Shown here: one piece after another, positions 14,816-23,491 of the stretch
How the letters are laid out: each line of letters starts with the position of its first letter
Position numbering within the stretch: the stretch's first letter is position 1
Origin: GCA-2861595 sp035525365
GTDB taxonomy: Bacteria; Actinomycetota; Acidimicrobiia; Acidimicrobiales; GCA-2861595
Reading direction: 5' to 3'
DNA: 64,000 nucleotides
Assembly (NCBI GenBank): GCA_035525365.1
Contig: DATLEK010000115.1
Location: forward strand, 1 to 64,000
The notes under the pieces: model-generated
Told to the model about the DNA's origin: nothing
What the model saw: the letters and a program-made list of their open reading frames with translations, nothing else
Database searches by the model: none
Program-made: the position numbers and the translations under genes

Positions 14816-14886
14816 CCAGAGCTTCATCTTCATCACCCGCTACCGCCGCCTTGGCCGCCCAACGCGACCGCCAACTGTCGAAGGCA

Positions 14887-14956
14887 CCGCCGCCCACCAC
14901 GGCCACCACCTACTACCGCCGCCCACCACGGCCACCACCTACTACCGCCGCCCACC
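14887..14956. repeat. 29-bp tandem repeat, 2.4 copies
   Basis: The unit at 14887-14915 is repeated exactly at 14916-14944, and the first 12 bases appear a third time. The unit is made of CCGCC, CACCAC and CTACTA blocks. It lies just upstream of palindrome copy 3. Confidence 0.9.
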
Positions 14957-14966
14957 CCGCCGCCCG

Positions 14967-15017
14967 CGCTTTGTGAGCAAAAATCGTTGCTATACAACGA
15001 TTTTTGCTCACAAAGCG
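14967..15017. repeat. Dispersed long palindrome, copy 3 (perfect)
   Basis: The 23-base left arm (14967-14989) and right arm (14995-15017) are perfect reverse complements around CTATA. The left arm contains TTTGTGAGCAAAAA and ends TCGTTG. It is the best-preserved of the three copies and lies about 150 bases after the DUF559 gene. Confidence 0.93.
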
Positions 15018-15260
15018 GATTATCTGGGTCCCAGAGGGCAAGGAGAGCCGCCGGGCGACTTGAACTCCTTGCGGGTGCTTGAAGAGGCGAGCTTGGGTCT
15101 CGGGAGGATTGTGGCGGATAAGGGGTGGCCGGACCGGTTACCGGTGACGGTGAAGGTTACGGTGACGGGGGGCGGTAGCCGGCGGCAAGCTCGCCGGTGG
15201 CCGGCGCGACGGTAGCCGGTGGCGCGGCGTGCTGGCGGCCCGTGATCCGGGGGGCGCCGG

Positions 15261-15266
15261 TAGCCT
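15261..15266 (+). promoter_or_regulatory. -10 box of a leaderless mfd promoter
   Basis: TAGCCT ends seven bases before the GTG at 15274. This decides the mfd start over the in-frame GTG at 15229, which lies upstream of the promoter. Confidence 0.55.
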
Positions 15267-15273
15267 GCGGCGA

Positions 15274-18200
15274 GTGAGTTTGCGTTCCCTTCCGGCCCTG
15301 CTGAAGGGGGATGAGACCCTCGCCGCGCTGGCCGGGCGGGCCGACGCGGTGCTGGCCGTGCCCGAGACCGCACGGGCCTTCGTGATCGCCGGGCTCACCA
15401 CGCTGGCCGAGCGCCACCCCATCGTGGTAGCCACGCCCACGGCCACAGACGCCGAGCGGCTGGCGCATGACCTGCGGGCCTTCCTGGGGCCGGAGGAGGT
15501 CGACACCTTCCCGGCGTGGGAGACGCTGCCCTTCGAGCGGGTGAGCCCGAGTGTGGAGACAATGGGCCGGCGCCTCCGGACGATGTGGCGCCTCCGTAGC
15601 GCCGAGCGCATGCCCAAGGTCCTGGTGGCGCCGGTGAAGGCCCTGATCCAGCGCCTCGGGCCCCACGTGGAGGAGGCCGAGCCGGTGGTGGTGCGTGCCG
15701 GCGACCGCATCGATCCCGGGGAGCTGGTGGCCCAGCTCGTGGCCGGTGGGTACCGGCGGGAGTACCAGGTGGAGCACCGGGGCGAGGTGGCGGTGCGGGG
15801 TTCGATCGTCGACGTCTTCCCCTCCACCGCCGACGTGCCCATCCGCGTCGACCTCTGGGGCGACGAGGTCGACCGCCTCACCGAGTTCACCGTGGCCGAC
15901 CAGCGCTCCACCACCGATGTCGGGTACGCCGAGATCTTCGCCTGCCGGGAGCTGCGCCCCACAGCAGAGGTGCGGGAGCGGGCGGCCAGACTCGTGGGCG
16001 CCGAGCCGTGGGGCCGGGCCCACTGGGAGAAGCTGTCCGAGGGCCTGGTGTTCGACGGCATGGAGTCGTGGCTGCCGTGGGTCACCGAGGGCGAACACCT
16101 GCTGTCCGACCTCATCGGCGCCGACGCCCAGGTGCTCCTGGTTGAGCCCCGGCGCATGAGGGACCGGGCCGCCGAGCTGCTCGACGAGGAGGCGGCGCTG
16201 GCCGGAACCCTCGCCGGCACCTGGGGCGCGGCCACCGGCGACAAGGGCGGGTTCCCCCCGCTTCATCTGCCTTTCGAGCGGCTCCTGGCCCACACGGCGG
16301 CGCCGGCATGGTCCATCACCGCGGCGCCGGAAGGACCCAGCTCGCCGGCGGTGACGGCCTACGGCTGGGACCCCGTGGTGGGCGACGCCAGCCGCCTCAC
16401 CAAGCAGGTGAGCGACCTGCTGGCCGACAAGTTCCGCGTCGTCCTCTGCGCCGAGGGCGAGGGCAGTGCGGCCCGCATCGTCGCCGGCCTGGCCGAAGAG
16501 GGCGTGAAGATCACCGAGACGGTCGTGCAGTCCCTGGAGCGGGGGTTCGTCCTCCCCTCCATCAAGCTGGCCGTGCTGACCGAGAGCGACGTGTCCGGCC
16601 GGCGCCGGGCCCACCGCCCTCCTCGCCCCCGGGCCCGCGGCACCGAGGGCTTTTTCGGGGACCTCAAGCCGGGCGACTACGTGGTCCACCACCAGCACGG
16701 TGTGGCCCGCTACGCCGGCATGGTCACCCGGGCCATGGGCGGGAGCGCCGGCTCCGAGCGCGACTACCTCCTCCTCGAGTACCGCGGTGGCGACAAGCTC
16801 TACGTCCCCTCCGACCAGATCGACACCGTCCGCCCCTACAGCGGCGGCGAGACCCCGAGCCTCCACAAGCTCGGCGGCTCCGACTGGCACCGCACCCGGG
16901 CGCGGGTGAAGTCGGCGGCCAAGGAGATAGCCCAGGAGCTGGTGGTCCTCTACCGCCGGCGCATGGCCAGCGCCGGCCACGCCTTCCCACCTGACACGCC
17001 GTGGCAGAACGAGCTGGAGGAGGCCTTCCCCTACACCGAGACCCCTGACCAGGCCAAGGCCATCGTCGAGGTCAAGCAGGACATGGAGGAGCCCGTTCCC
17101 ATGGACCGCCTCGTGTGCGGCGACGTGGGTTTCGGCAAGACCGAAGTCGCCATCCGGGCCGTGTTCAAGGCCGTCCAGGACGGCAAGCAGGCCGCCGTTC
17201 TCGTCCCTACGACGCTGCTGGCCCAGCAGCACCACACCACCTTCTCCGACCGCTTCGCCGGCTATCCCGTGCGGGTCGAGGTCCTCTCCCGCTTCCTCAC
17301 CAACACCCAGGCCAGGAAGGTCACCGACGGTCTGGCCGACGGCACCGTCGACGTCGTCATCGGCACCCACCGCCTCCTGAGCCAGGACATCAAGTTCAAG
17401 GATTTGGGCCTGCTGGTGGTGGACGAGGAGCAGCGCTTCGGCGTCACCCACAAGGAGGCGATCAAGGCCATTCGCAGCAACGTCGACGTGCTCACTCTCA
17501 CGGCCACACCCATACCCCGCACCCTGGAGATGAGCCTCACCGGCATCCGGGACCTCACCCTGCTCAACACCCCGCCGGCCGATCGCCAGCCCATCCTCAC
17601 CTACGTGGGTGAGTACGACGAGCGAGCCGTGGCCGAGTCCATCCGCCGGGAGCTGCTGCGGGAGGGCCAGGTCTTCTTCGTGCACAACCGGGTGGCCGAC
17701 ATCGACCACGTGGCCAACGAGCTGCGCCGGCTGGTGCCCGAGGCCAGGGTGGCGGTGGCCCACGGCCAGATGGACGAGGGCACCCTGGAGAAGCGGGTGC
17801 TCGACTTCTGGGAGGGCGCCTACGACGTGCTCCTCTGCACCACCATCATCGAGTCGGGCATCGACATGCCCACCGTCAACACCCTCGTGGTCGACCGGGC
17901 CGACCTCCTCGGCCTCGGCCAGCTCCACCAGCTGAGGGGCCGCGTCGGCCGGGCCGGCCAGCGGGCCTACGCCTATCTGTTTTTCCCCCCCGACCGGTCC
18001 CTGTCGGAAGAGGCCTACGAACGGCTGCGCACCATCGGCGAGCACACCGAGCTGGGCTCGGGTTTCAAGATCGCCATGCGGGACCTGGAGATCCGCGGCG
18101 CCGGCAACCTCCTCGGCGCCAACCAGTCCGGCCACATCGCCGCGGTGGGCTACGACCTGTACGTGCAGATGGTGAGCGAGGCGGTGGCCGAGCTGAAGGG

Positions 18201-18672
18201 TGAGGAGCACCACGAGCCGGCCGAGATCAAGCTCGACCTGCCCGTCTCGGCCCACCTTCCGCCCGAGTATGTGGCCCGGGAGGACCTGCGGGTGGAGGCC
18301 TACCGCCGGCTCGCCACCGTGACGACCGACGAGGAAGTCGACGACATCCGCACCGAATGGCTCGACCGCTACGGCCCCCCGCCACCCCCCGCCGAGGCCC
18401 TCCTCGCCGTCGGCCGCCTGCGCGCCGCCTGCGCCCGCACCGGCGTGCGTGAGGTCACGGTCGCAAGGGACACCGCCCGCCTTTCGCCGCTCACCCTCAA
18501 GGCCTCCCAGACCGTGCGCCTGCGCCGGCTCCACCCGAGGGCCGTCTACAAGGAGGACCTGGCCCAGGTCGTCCTGCCGCTGCCCCGCAACGCCGCCCCC
18601 GTCCAGTCCGTCCTCGACTTCCTCCAAGCCATGGTCCCAGAACCGGTAGAAGTAGTCTCGGCAGGAGCGTGA
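15274..18672 (+). CDS. mfd: Transcription-repair coupling factor Mfd
   Basis: A 1132-residue DNA translocase that removes RNA polymerase stalled at lesions and recruits UvrA. Domains: an N-terminal UvrB-homology module (residues 1-about 400, with DTFPAWETLPFERVSPS and RGSIVDVFP); the CarD-like RNA-polymerase interaction domain (about 460-560, LKPGDYVVHHQHGVARY, YRGGDKLYVPSDQID); a superfamily 2 motor with Walker A GDVGFGKTEVAIRA (about 617) and DEEQ box VVDEEQRFGV (about 717), TATPIPRTLEMS and GRVGRAGQ; and a C-terminal TRCF domain. Length is typical. The start is set by the TAGCCT box. Its stop overlaps the next start by GTGA, so the PPIase is co-translated. Confidence 0.97.
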   Translation: MSLRSLPALLKGDETLAALAGRADAVLAVPETARAFVIAGLTTLAERHPIVVATPTATDAERLAHDLRAFLGPEEVDTFPAWETLPFERVSPSVETMGRRLRTMWRLRSAERMPKVLVAPVKALIQRLGPHVEEAEPVVVRAGDRIDPGELVAQLVAGGYRREYQVEHRGEVAVRGSIVDVFPSTADVPIRVDLWGDEVDRLTEFTVADQRSTTDVGYAEIFACRELRPTAEVRERAARLVGAEPWGRAHWEKLSEGLVFDGMESWLPWVTEGEHLLSDLIGADAQVLLVEPRRMRDRAAELLDEEAALAGTLAGTWGAATGDKGGFPPLHLPFERLLAHTAAPAWSITAAPEGPSSPAVTAYGWDPVVGDASRLTKQVSDLLADKFRVVLCAEGEGSAARIVAGLAEEGVKITETVVQSLERGFVLPSIKLAVLTESDVSGRRRAHRPPRPRARGTEGFFGDLKPGDYVVHHQHGVARYAGMVTRAMGGSAGSERDYLLLEYRGGDKLYVPSDQIDTVRPYSGGETPSLHKLGGSDWHRTRARVKSAAKEIAQELVVLYRRRMASAGHAFPPDTPWQNELEEAFPYTETPDQAKAIVEVKQDMEEPVPMDRLVCGDVGFGKTEVAIRAVFKAVQDGKQAAVLVPTTLLAQQHHTTFSDRFAGYPVRVEVLSRFLTNTQARKVTDGLADGTVDVVIGTHRLLSQDIKFKDLGLLVVDEEQRFGVTHKEAIKAIRSNVDVLTLTATPIPRTLEMSLTGIRDLTLLNTPPADRQPILTYVGEYDERAVAESIRRELLREGQVFFVHNRVADIDHVANELRRLVPEARVAVAHGQMDEGTLEKRVLDFWEGAYDVLLCTTIIESGIDMPTVNTLVVDRADLLGLGQLHQLRGRVGRAGQRAYAYLFFPPDRSLSEEAYERLRTIGEHTELGSGFKIAMRDLEIRGAGNLLGANQSGHIAAVGYDLYVQMVSEAVAELKGEEHHEPAEIKLDLPVSAHLPPEYVAREDLRVEAYRRLATVTTDEEVDDIRTEWLDRYGPPPPPAEALLAVGRLRAACARTGVREVTVARDTARLSPLTLKASQTVRLRRLHPRAVYKEDLAQVVLPLPRNAAPVQSVLDFLQAMVPEPVEVVSAGA

Positions 18673-19724
18673 GACGCCTCTTCTGCATCCTGGCCGCGAC
18701 GGTGGCCGCCGTCGCTTTCGCCGGCTGCGGGTCCCTCGAGGGGTACGCGGCCAAGGTCAACGGCGTGCGCATCGACAAGGACGAGGTCGAAGACGAGCTG
18801 AAGGCCATCCTGGCCAACGAGAAGTACCTGGAGCGCATCGATCAAGGTGCGCCAGGACAGCCCGGCGGTGGCCAGGTACGCGGGGTGGGCAAGGACACCT
18901 TCACCACCACCTTCACCGCCGCCCTCCTCGATCGCCGCATAAGCCTGGAGGTCATCCACCAGGAGGTGCTGCGGCGCAAGCTCGTTCCCACTGCGGAGCA
19001 GAGAAAGGCGGCGCGCCAGCAGGTCGTGGGCCTCCTCGGGGGCAAGGAGCTGTTCGACGGGTTCTCCAAGTCCTACCGCGACAAGCTGGTCAACCAGTTC
19101 GCCGAGGTGTTCACCCTGCAGGAGGATCTCGGGCCCCCGACGGTGAAGCCCGCTGACGTCGCCGAGTTCTACGAGAAGAACAAGGCGGTGTTCGACAGGA
19201 CCTGCGTACGCCACATCCTGGTGGACACCGAGGAGAAGGCGGCCGCGGCCAAGGCGCGGATCGCCGCCGGTGAGGACTTCGCCGCTGTCGCCGCGGCCGA
19301 GTCCTCCGACCGGGGCCAGGAGGGCGGCGACGGAGGAAGTGCGGCACAGGGCGGCGTCCTCGGTTGCCTGCCCGCCGGCGGTCTGGTGCCCGAGTTCCAG
19401 CAGGTGATGGATGCCCTCCAGCCGGGGCAGGTGAGCGACCCGGTGAAGACGCAGTTCGGGTTCCACGTCATCGAGGTGACCGCCCGCCAGAGCCTCAGCC
19501 TGGAGGAGGCGACACCGGAGATCCGCCAGCGGCTGCAGTCCCAGGCGAGAAGCCCGGTGGCCGCCTTCGTGGACAAGGCCGTACGGCGGGCGAAGATCGA
19601 GGTGAACCCCCGCTACGGCACCTTCGTCAAGTCCGGCGAAAACTCCGGAATGAGGCCTCCCAAGCAGCCCAAGAGCCTGGTCACCACGCCGCTGAACGAG
19701 CCGATCCCCATACCCCAGCGGTGA
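18669..19724 (+). CDS. SurA/PrsA-type parvulin peptidyl-prolyl isomerase lipoprotein
   Basis: A 351-residue protein with an N-terminal lipoprotein signal (hydrophobic residues 7-18, lipobox FAGC with Cys 20). A SurA-like N-terminal helical region follows (AAKVNGVRIDKDEVEDEL). The parvulin domain is at about residues 178-277: CVRHILVDTEEKAAAAKARI, the characteristic GGVLGCLPAGGLVPEF, and TQFGFHVIEVTAR. It should act outside the membrane as a folding catalyst for exported proteins. An extra Gly/Glu-rich loop interrupts the parvulin domain. The order mfd-surA-mazG is common in actinobacteria. It overlaps both neighbours by 4 bases. Confidence 0.88.
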   Translation: MRRLFCILAATVAAVAFAGCGSLEGYAAKVNGVRIDKDEVEDELKAILANEKYLERIDQGAPGQPGGGQVRGVGKDTFTTTFTAALLDRRISLEVIHQEVLRRKLVPTAEQRKAARQQVVGLLGGKELFDGFSKSYRDKLVNQFAEVFTLQEDLGPPTVKPADVAEFYEKNKAVFDRTCVRHILVDTEEKAAAAKARIAAGEDFAAVAAAESSDRGQEGGDGGSAAQGGVLGCLPAGGLVPEFQQVMDALQPGQVSDPVKTQFGFHVIEVTARQSLSLEEATPEIRQRLQSQARSPVAAFVDKAVRRAKIEVNPRYGTFVKSGENSGMRPPKQPKSLVTTPLNEPIPIPQR

Positions 19725-21208
19725 CGGCTGCGGGAGCGCATCCCGTCAACTCCGCCGAGGTCGACAGGCAGGGCGCCGCCTGGGGCCCTCCGAAGGGGCG
19801 GATCGTCATCGGCGGCCTCGGGCCGGCGGGACCTGAGCTGTTCACCGCCGCCACCACGGCGGCCATCGAGGCGATCCCCCACTGCTGGCTGCGTACCCGC
19901 CGCCACCCTGCGGCCGCCGCCGTGCCCGGCGCCAGCAGCTTCGACCACCTCTACGAAGGCCAGCCCACTGTCGGTTCGGTGTACGCGGCGATCGTCGAAC
20001 ACCTCGTCGAGGCGGCGGCCGAGCACGGCGAGGTGCTGTACCTGGTGCCGGGCTCACCGTCGGTCGCCGAGCGGACAGTGGAGCTTCTCCGGGCCTACGG
20101 GCGCACCGAGGTCGAGGTGCTGCCGGCGCTGTCGTTCGTGGACCTGGCATGGGACCGGCTGAGGGTGGATCCCCTCTCGGTGGGCGCGCGCCTGGTGGAC
20201 GGGCACCGCTTCGCGTCAGAGGCGGCCGGCGAGAGAGGCCCGTTGCTGGTGGCCCAGTGCGACTCGTCCACGGTCCTGTCGGAGATCAAGCTGGCCGTGG
20301 ACGACCTGGACGGCGACTCCCCGGGGACCGTCACCGTGCTGCAGCGCCTCGGCCTGCCCGACGAGTCGGTCACCGAGGTGGCATGGGACGACCTGGACCG
20401 GGTGGTGGAGCCGGATCACCTCACGTCACTCTGGATCCCCGAGCTTGCTGCCCCGGTGGCCCGGGAGCTGGTCGCCTTCGCCGAGCTGGTCCGCACTCTC
20501 CGGGCCCGCTGCCCCTGGGACCGCGAGCAGACCCACTCCACTCTGGGCGGCCACCTGCTGGAGGAGGCCTACGAGACGGTCGAGGCCATCGAGTCCGGCG
20601 ACCCGGCCCACCTGCGGGAGGAGCTGGGCGACCTGCTGTTCCAGGTGGTCTTCCACGCCACCCTCGGAGCCGAGGAGGGGGACTACACGCTGGCCGACGT
20701 GGCCCGGGGCATCCACGACAAGCTGGTGCACCGCCATCCCCATGTCTTCGGTGACGTGCAGGCCGACACACCCGGCGAGGTGACGGCCAACTGGGACCGC
20801 ATCAAGCAGGCCGAGAAGGGCCGTTCCAGCGTGATGGAGGGCATACCTGCGGCTCTGCCGTCGCTGCTCTACGCGGCCAAGGTGCAGCGCCGGGCGGCAT
20901 CGGTCGGCTTCGACTGGGATTCCGTCGAAGGGGCCTATCCGAAGGTGGAGGAGGAGCTGGCCGAGCTGCGGGCCGAGCCGAGCGAGGAGGAGCTGGGCGA
21001 CCTGTTGTTCGCCGTGGTCAACGTGGCCCGCCATCTGGGCCTGGAGCCGGAAGCCGCCCTGCGGGTGGCGACGGCGAAGTTCTGCACCCGTTTTGCCGGC
21101 GTGGAACTGCTCGCCGCCGAGCGGGGCCTGAAGCTGTCAGTGCTGGATCTCGCCGGGCTCGACAAGCTGTGGGACGAGGTCAAGGGTCGCTCCGGCGCTA
21201 CGTCATGA
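19721..21208 (+). CDS. mazG: Methylase-fold/MazG fusion nucleotide pyrophosphohydrolase
   Basis: A 495-residue protein from GTG 19721 (GTGA overlap with the PPIase gene). Residues about 27-240 form a tetrapyrrole-methylase-like domain of the YabN type (IVIGGLGPAGPELFTAATTAA, YLVPGSPSVAERTV, LPALSFVDLAW). Residues about 260-495 carry MazG: RARCPWDREQTHSTLGGHLL, EEAYETVEAIE and EELGDLLFQVVFHA (the Mg-binding ExxE...ExxD pattern), with a second, degenerate repeat EELGDLLFAVVNVARHLG. MazG hydrolyses non-canonical and canonical NTPs to NMPs. The N-terminal domain's substrate is unknown. Confidence 0.92.
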   Translation: MTAAGAHPVNSAEVDRQGAAWGPPKGRIVIGGLGPAGPELFTAATTAAIEAIPHCWLRTRRHPAAAAVPGASSFDHLYEGQPTVGSVYAAIVEHLVEAAAEHGEVLYLVPGSPSVAERTVELLRAYGRTEVEVLPALSFVDLAWDRLRVDPLSVGARLVDGHRFASEAAGERGPLLVAQCDSSTVLSEIKLAVDDLDGDSPGTVTVLQRLGLPDESVTEVAWDDLDRVVEPDHLTSLWIPELAAPVARELVAFAELVRTLRARCPWDREQTHSTLGGHLLEEAYETVEAIESGDPAHLREELGDLLFQVVFHATLGAEEGDYTLADVARGIHDKLVHRHPHVFGDVQADTPGEVTANWDRIKQAEKGRSSVMEGIPAALPSLLYAAKVQRRAASVGFDWDSVEGAYPKVEEELAELRAEPSEEELGDLLFAVVNVARHLGLEPEAALRVATAKFCTRFAGVELLAAERGLKLSVLDLAGLDKLWDEVKGRSGATS

Positions 21209-21213
21209 TGCTG

Positions 21214-21219
21214 TAACTT
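21214..21219 (+). promoter_or_regulatory. Extended -10-like element upstream of eno
   Basis: TAACTT preceded by CTG (an extended TGN-like context) lies about 47 bases before the eno GTG. The region between is an A/C-rich CAACAACAACAGCAACAG tract followed by ACAGGAGC, a good ribosome-binding site. Confidence 0.4.
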
Positions 21220-21265
21220 TGGCAACACCAACAACAACAGCAACAGCAACAGGTACAGGAGCATC

Positions 21266-22570
21266 GTGAGCGGGATCGAGCACATCGTCGGCCGGGAGGT
21301 CATCGACTCCCGCGGGAACCCCACGGTGGAGGCCGAGGTGTTCCTGGCCTCCGGCGCCCAGGGTCGGGCGAGCGTGCCTTCCGGGGCGTCCACCGGGTCC
21401 TTCGAGGCCTGCGAGCTACGAGACGGCGGCGATCGCTTCGCAGGCAAGGGTGTAAAGGGGGCCGTGGCTTTCATCAACGGCGAGATCCGCGAGACCCTCG
21501 AGGGTGTCGAGGCGCTGGCCCAGCGCGACGTCGACGCCATGCTGATCGAGCTGGACGGGACCGACGACAAGAGCCGGCTGGGGGCCAATGCCATCCTGGC
21601 CGTCTCCCTGGCCGCGGCCCGAGCTGCCGCCGTCGAGCTGGAGATCCCGCTATACCGCTACCTCGGCGGAGCGAATGCCCATGTGCTGCCGATGCCGCTG
21701 ATGAACGTGCTCAACGGTGGGGCCCACGCCGACAACAGCATCGACCTCCAGGAGTTCATGGTGGCGCCGGTGGGCGCGGCGTCGTTCTCCGAGGCGCTGC
21801 GGTGGGGGGCCGAGGTGTACCACGCGCTGGCCGGCATCCTGCGGGAGCGGGGAATGGCCACCGCGGTGGGCGACGAGGGCGGGTTTGCGCCGAACCTCGG
21901 GCAGAACGAGGACGCCGTCGTCCTGCTCCTGGAGGCCATCGAGAAATGCGGGCGGGCCCCCGGTGAGGAGATCGCCATCGCCCTCGATCCGGCGGCCACC
22001 GAGCTGTACGCCGACGGCGTCTACGACTTGGCGGGAGAGGGCCGCCGGCTCACGGCCGAGGAGATGGTCGGCTACTGGGTGGACCTGTGCGACCGCTATC
22101 CCATCGTGTCCATCGAGGACGGCATGGCCGAAGAGGACTGGGACGGCTGGCGCCGGCTCACCGAGGCACTCGGCCACCGCGTGCAGCTGGTGGGTGACGA
22201 CCTGTTCGTGACCAACTCCGAGCGTCTGCAGCGGGGGATCTCCGCCGGCGTGGCCAACTCGATCCTGGTGAAGCTGAACCAGGTGGGAAGCCTCACCGAG
22301 ACGCTGGACACGATGCGCCTGGCCGGGACAGCCGGCTACACGGCGGTGGTCTCCCACCGCTCGGGTGAGACCGAGGACACCACCATCGCCGATCTGGCCG
22401 TGGCCACCAACTGCGGTCAGATCAAGACCGGCGCCCCTGCCCGCAGCGAGCGGGTGGCCAAGTACAACCAGTTGCTGCGCATCGAGGAGGATTTGGGCGA
22501 AGGGGCGGCGTACCTCGGTGGCGGCGCGCTGGCGGCGGCGAAGAGTCCGGGCATGAGGTCGCCGGCGTGA
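21266..22570 (+). CDS. eno: Enolase
   Basis: A 434-residue glycolytic enzyme that converts 2-phosphoglycerate to phosphoenolpyruvate. Diagnostic blocks: GREVIDSRGNPTVEAEV at the N-terminus, SGASTGSFEACELRDGG, MNVLNGGAHADNSIDLQEFM, the catalytic GDEGGFAPNLG, Mg ligand SIEDGMAEEDWDGW, GDDLFVTN, catalytic Lys in LVKLNQVGSLTET, and SHRSGETED. The GTG start has an AGGAG site seven bases upstream. Length is normal. It heads a run of genes continuing with the FtsB-like protein. Confidence 0.98.
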   Translation: MSGIEHIVGREVIDSRGNPTVEAEVFLASGAQGRASVPSGASTGSFEACELRDGGDRFAGKGVKGAVAFINGEIRETLEGVEALAQRDVDAMLIELDGTDDKSRLGANAILAVSLAAARAAAVELEIPLYRYLGGANAHVLPMPLMNVLNGGAHADNSIDLQEFMVAPVGAASFSEALRWGAEVYHALAGILRERGMATAVGDEGGFAPNLGQNEDAVVLLLEAIEKCGRAPGEEIAIALDPAATELYADGVYDLAGEGRRLTAEEMVGYWVDLCDRYPIVSIEDGMAEEDWDGWRRLTEALGHRVQLVGDDLFVTNSERLQRGISAGVANSILVKLNQVGSLTETLDTMRLAGTAGYTAVVSHRSGETEDTTIADLAVATNCGQIKTGAPARSERVAKYNQLLRIEEDLGEGAAYLGGGALAAAKSPGMRSPA

Positions 22571-22583
22571 GGCGGAGGACGGC

Positions 22584-22943
22584 ATGAGGCGGACCGCCTG
22601 GGGGGTGGTCGCTTCCGTCGTGCTCGTCGGGGTCCTGTTCGTGGCGGTGTTCCCGAGCCGCACCTACCTGGCGCAGACCCGCAGCATCGAGCTGGCCGAG
22701 CGCCGGGTGAGCGTTCTGTCGAGCCAGAACGACAAGCTGGCGGCACGGGTGCAGCGGCTGAACACTGACGCCGAGATCGAGCGTCTGGCGAGGGAGCAGT
22801 ACAACCTGGTGCGCCCGGGCGAGGAGGCCTACGCCATCCTGCCGTCGCGCCCGGCGCCCCGTAGGGAAAAGCGCCGGCCGGTTCAGGAGGAGAGCGATGG
22901 GATCCTGTCGCGGGTGTGGGACGGGATCACCTTCTGGTCCTAG
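22584..22943 (+). CDS. FtsB/DivIC-like septum formation initiator protein
   Basis: A 119-residue bitopic membrane protein. It has a transmembrane segment at residues 6-24 (WGVVASVVLVGVLFVAVF), then a coiled coil (about 33-62, IELAERRVSVLSSQNDKLAARV), then the family motif IERLAREQYNLVRPGEEAYAILP. FtsB/DivIC proteins link early and late divisome components. The position after eno is the standard actinobacterial place for this gene. A GGAGG site precedes the ATG. The basic C-terminal tail is variable in the family. Confidence 0.9.
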   Translation: MRRTAWGVVASVVLVGVLFVAVFPSRTYLAQTRSIELAERRVSVLSSQNDKLAARVQRLNTDAEIERLAREQYNLVRPGEEAYAILPSRPAPRREKRRPVQEESDGILSRVWDGITFWS

Positions 22944-22951
22944 CCGGGGCA

Positions 22952-23491
22952 CTAGCCGGCCGCCGGCCGCCGGCGTGGCGGGGGCTGTGGCTGTGGCGGG
23001 GGGAGTGGCGGGCGTTGCCTGCGCTGCAGGAAGCCGGGCAGGGCGAGCATGGCGAAGGCCACGCCGAAGCCGGCCAGGCTGATGAGGGCGGCCCAGTTCA
23101 TCCGGGTGCCCGAAGCCTGGGAGAGGGGCGGAAGCGAGGGAGCCGGCGCCGGCGGCCCGGGGTCATCGTCGGTGGCATCGTCGGGTGCCTCCGTGGCCGG
23201 GGCCAGGGTGGTGGTCGCCGCCGGCGCGACGGTGGTGGTCGGCCCTTTTCCTCCCGCCGGCTTGGTCGTGGTGGGAGCCAGAGTGGTCGTGGCCGCCGTG
23301 CTGGTCGTGGCCGGCGCTGCCGTCGTGGTGGTGACCGGCGCAGTGGTGGGTGGTGGCGTGGCCGGAGTGGTCGTGCTGGTGGTCGGGTCCGTAGGCAGGA
23401 GCTGGGCGACGGCGGGTGCCGGCTGAGCGATCACCGCCGATGCCACGGCCGCGGCGACGAGCACCCCGCGGAGGACTGATGACGTCGGCAT
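22952..23491 (-). CDS. Secreted Thr/Pro-rich protein with a C-terminal membrane anchor
   Basis: A 179-residue protein from ATG 23491. Residues 7-30 are a signal peptide (VLRGVLVAAAVASAVIA, ending APAVAQ). A long low-complexity linker of TTT/TTTAAP repeats follows (about 35-110), then a transmembrane segment (NWAALISLAGFGVAFAMLAL, about 138-157) and a tail very rich in Arg, Pro and Gln. It resembles a wall-spanning membrane protein with a glycosylatable stalk; no family is recognised. The stop TAG lies in the GGGGCACTAG motif after the FtsB-like gene. Its start overlaps that of the divergent gene by 13 bases. Confidence 0.65.
   Translation of the reverse strand: MPTSSVLRGVLVAAAVASAVIAQPAPAVAQLLPTDPTTSTTTPATPPPTTAPVTTTTAAPATTSTAATTTLAPTTTKPAGGKGPTTTVAPAATTTLAPATEAPDDATDDDPGPPAPAPSLPPLSQASGTRMNWAALISLAGFGVAFAMLALPGFLQRRQRPPLPPPQPQPPPRRRPAAG

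Larger units (their letters stand above)
14816..15273. other. 458-base gap between the DUF559 gene and mfd
   Basis: No convincing gene is seen. The gap holds a 29-base tandem repeat (14887-14956), palindrome copy 3 (14967-15017), a stretch of GGTTACGGTGACGG-like short repeats around 15137-15170, and repeated GCCGGTGGC/GTAGCC motifs up to the mfd promoter box. The high density of short repeats suggests slippage or insertion scars. Confidence 0.7.

Noticed and set aside
14887..15017. Tandem repeat plus palindrome as a CRISPR array
   Set aside because: The 29-base units are directly adjacent with no spacers, and the three palindromes are kilobases apart. No cas gene is present.
15157..18627. 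A minus-strand open frame of 1156 codons opposite mfd
   Set aside because: The plus strand encodes every conserved Mfd motif. The antisense frame is a by-product of high GC and strong codon bias and has low-complexity Gly/Val/His content.
21222..21252. A/C-rich CAA/CAG tract before eno as a riboswitch or leader peptide
   Set aside because: It has no stem potential and no start codon with a stop; it looks like an unstructured 5' untranslated region before a good ribosome-binding site.
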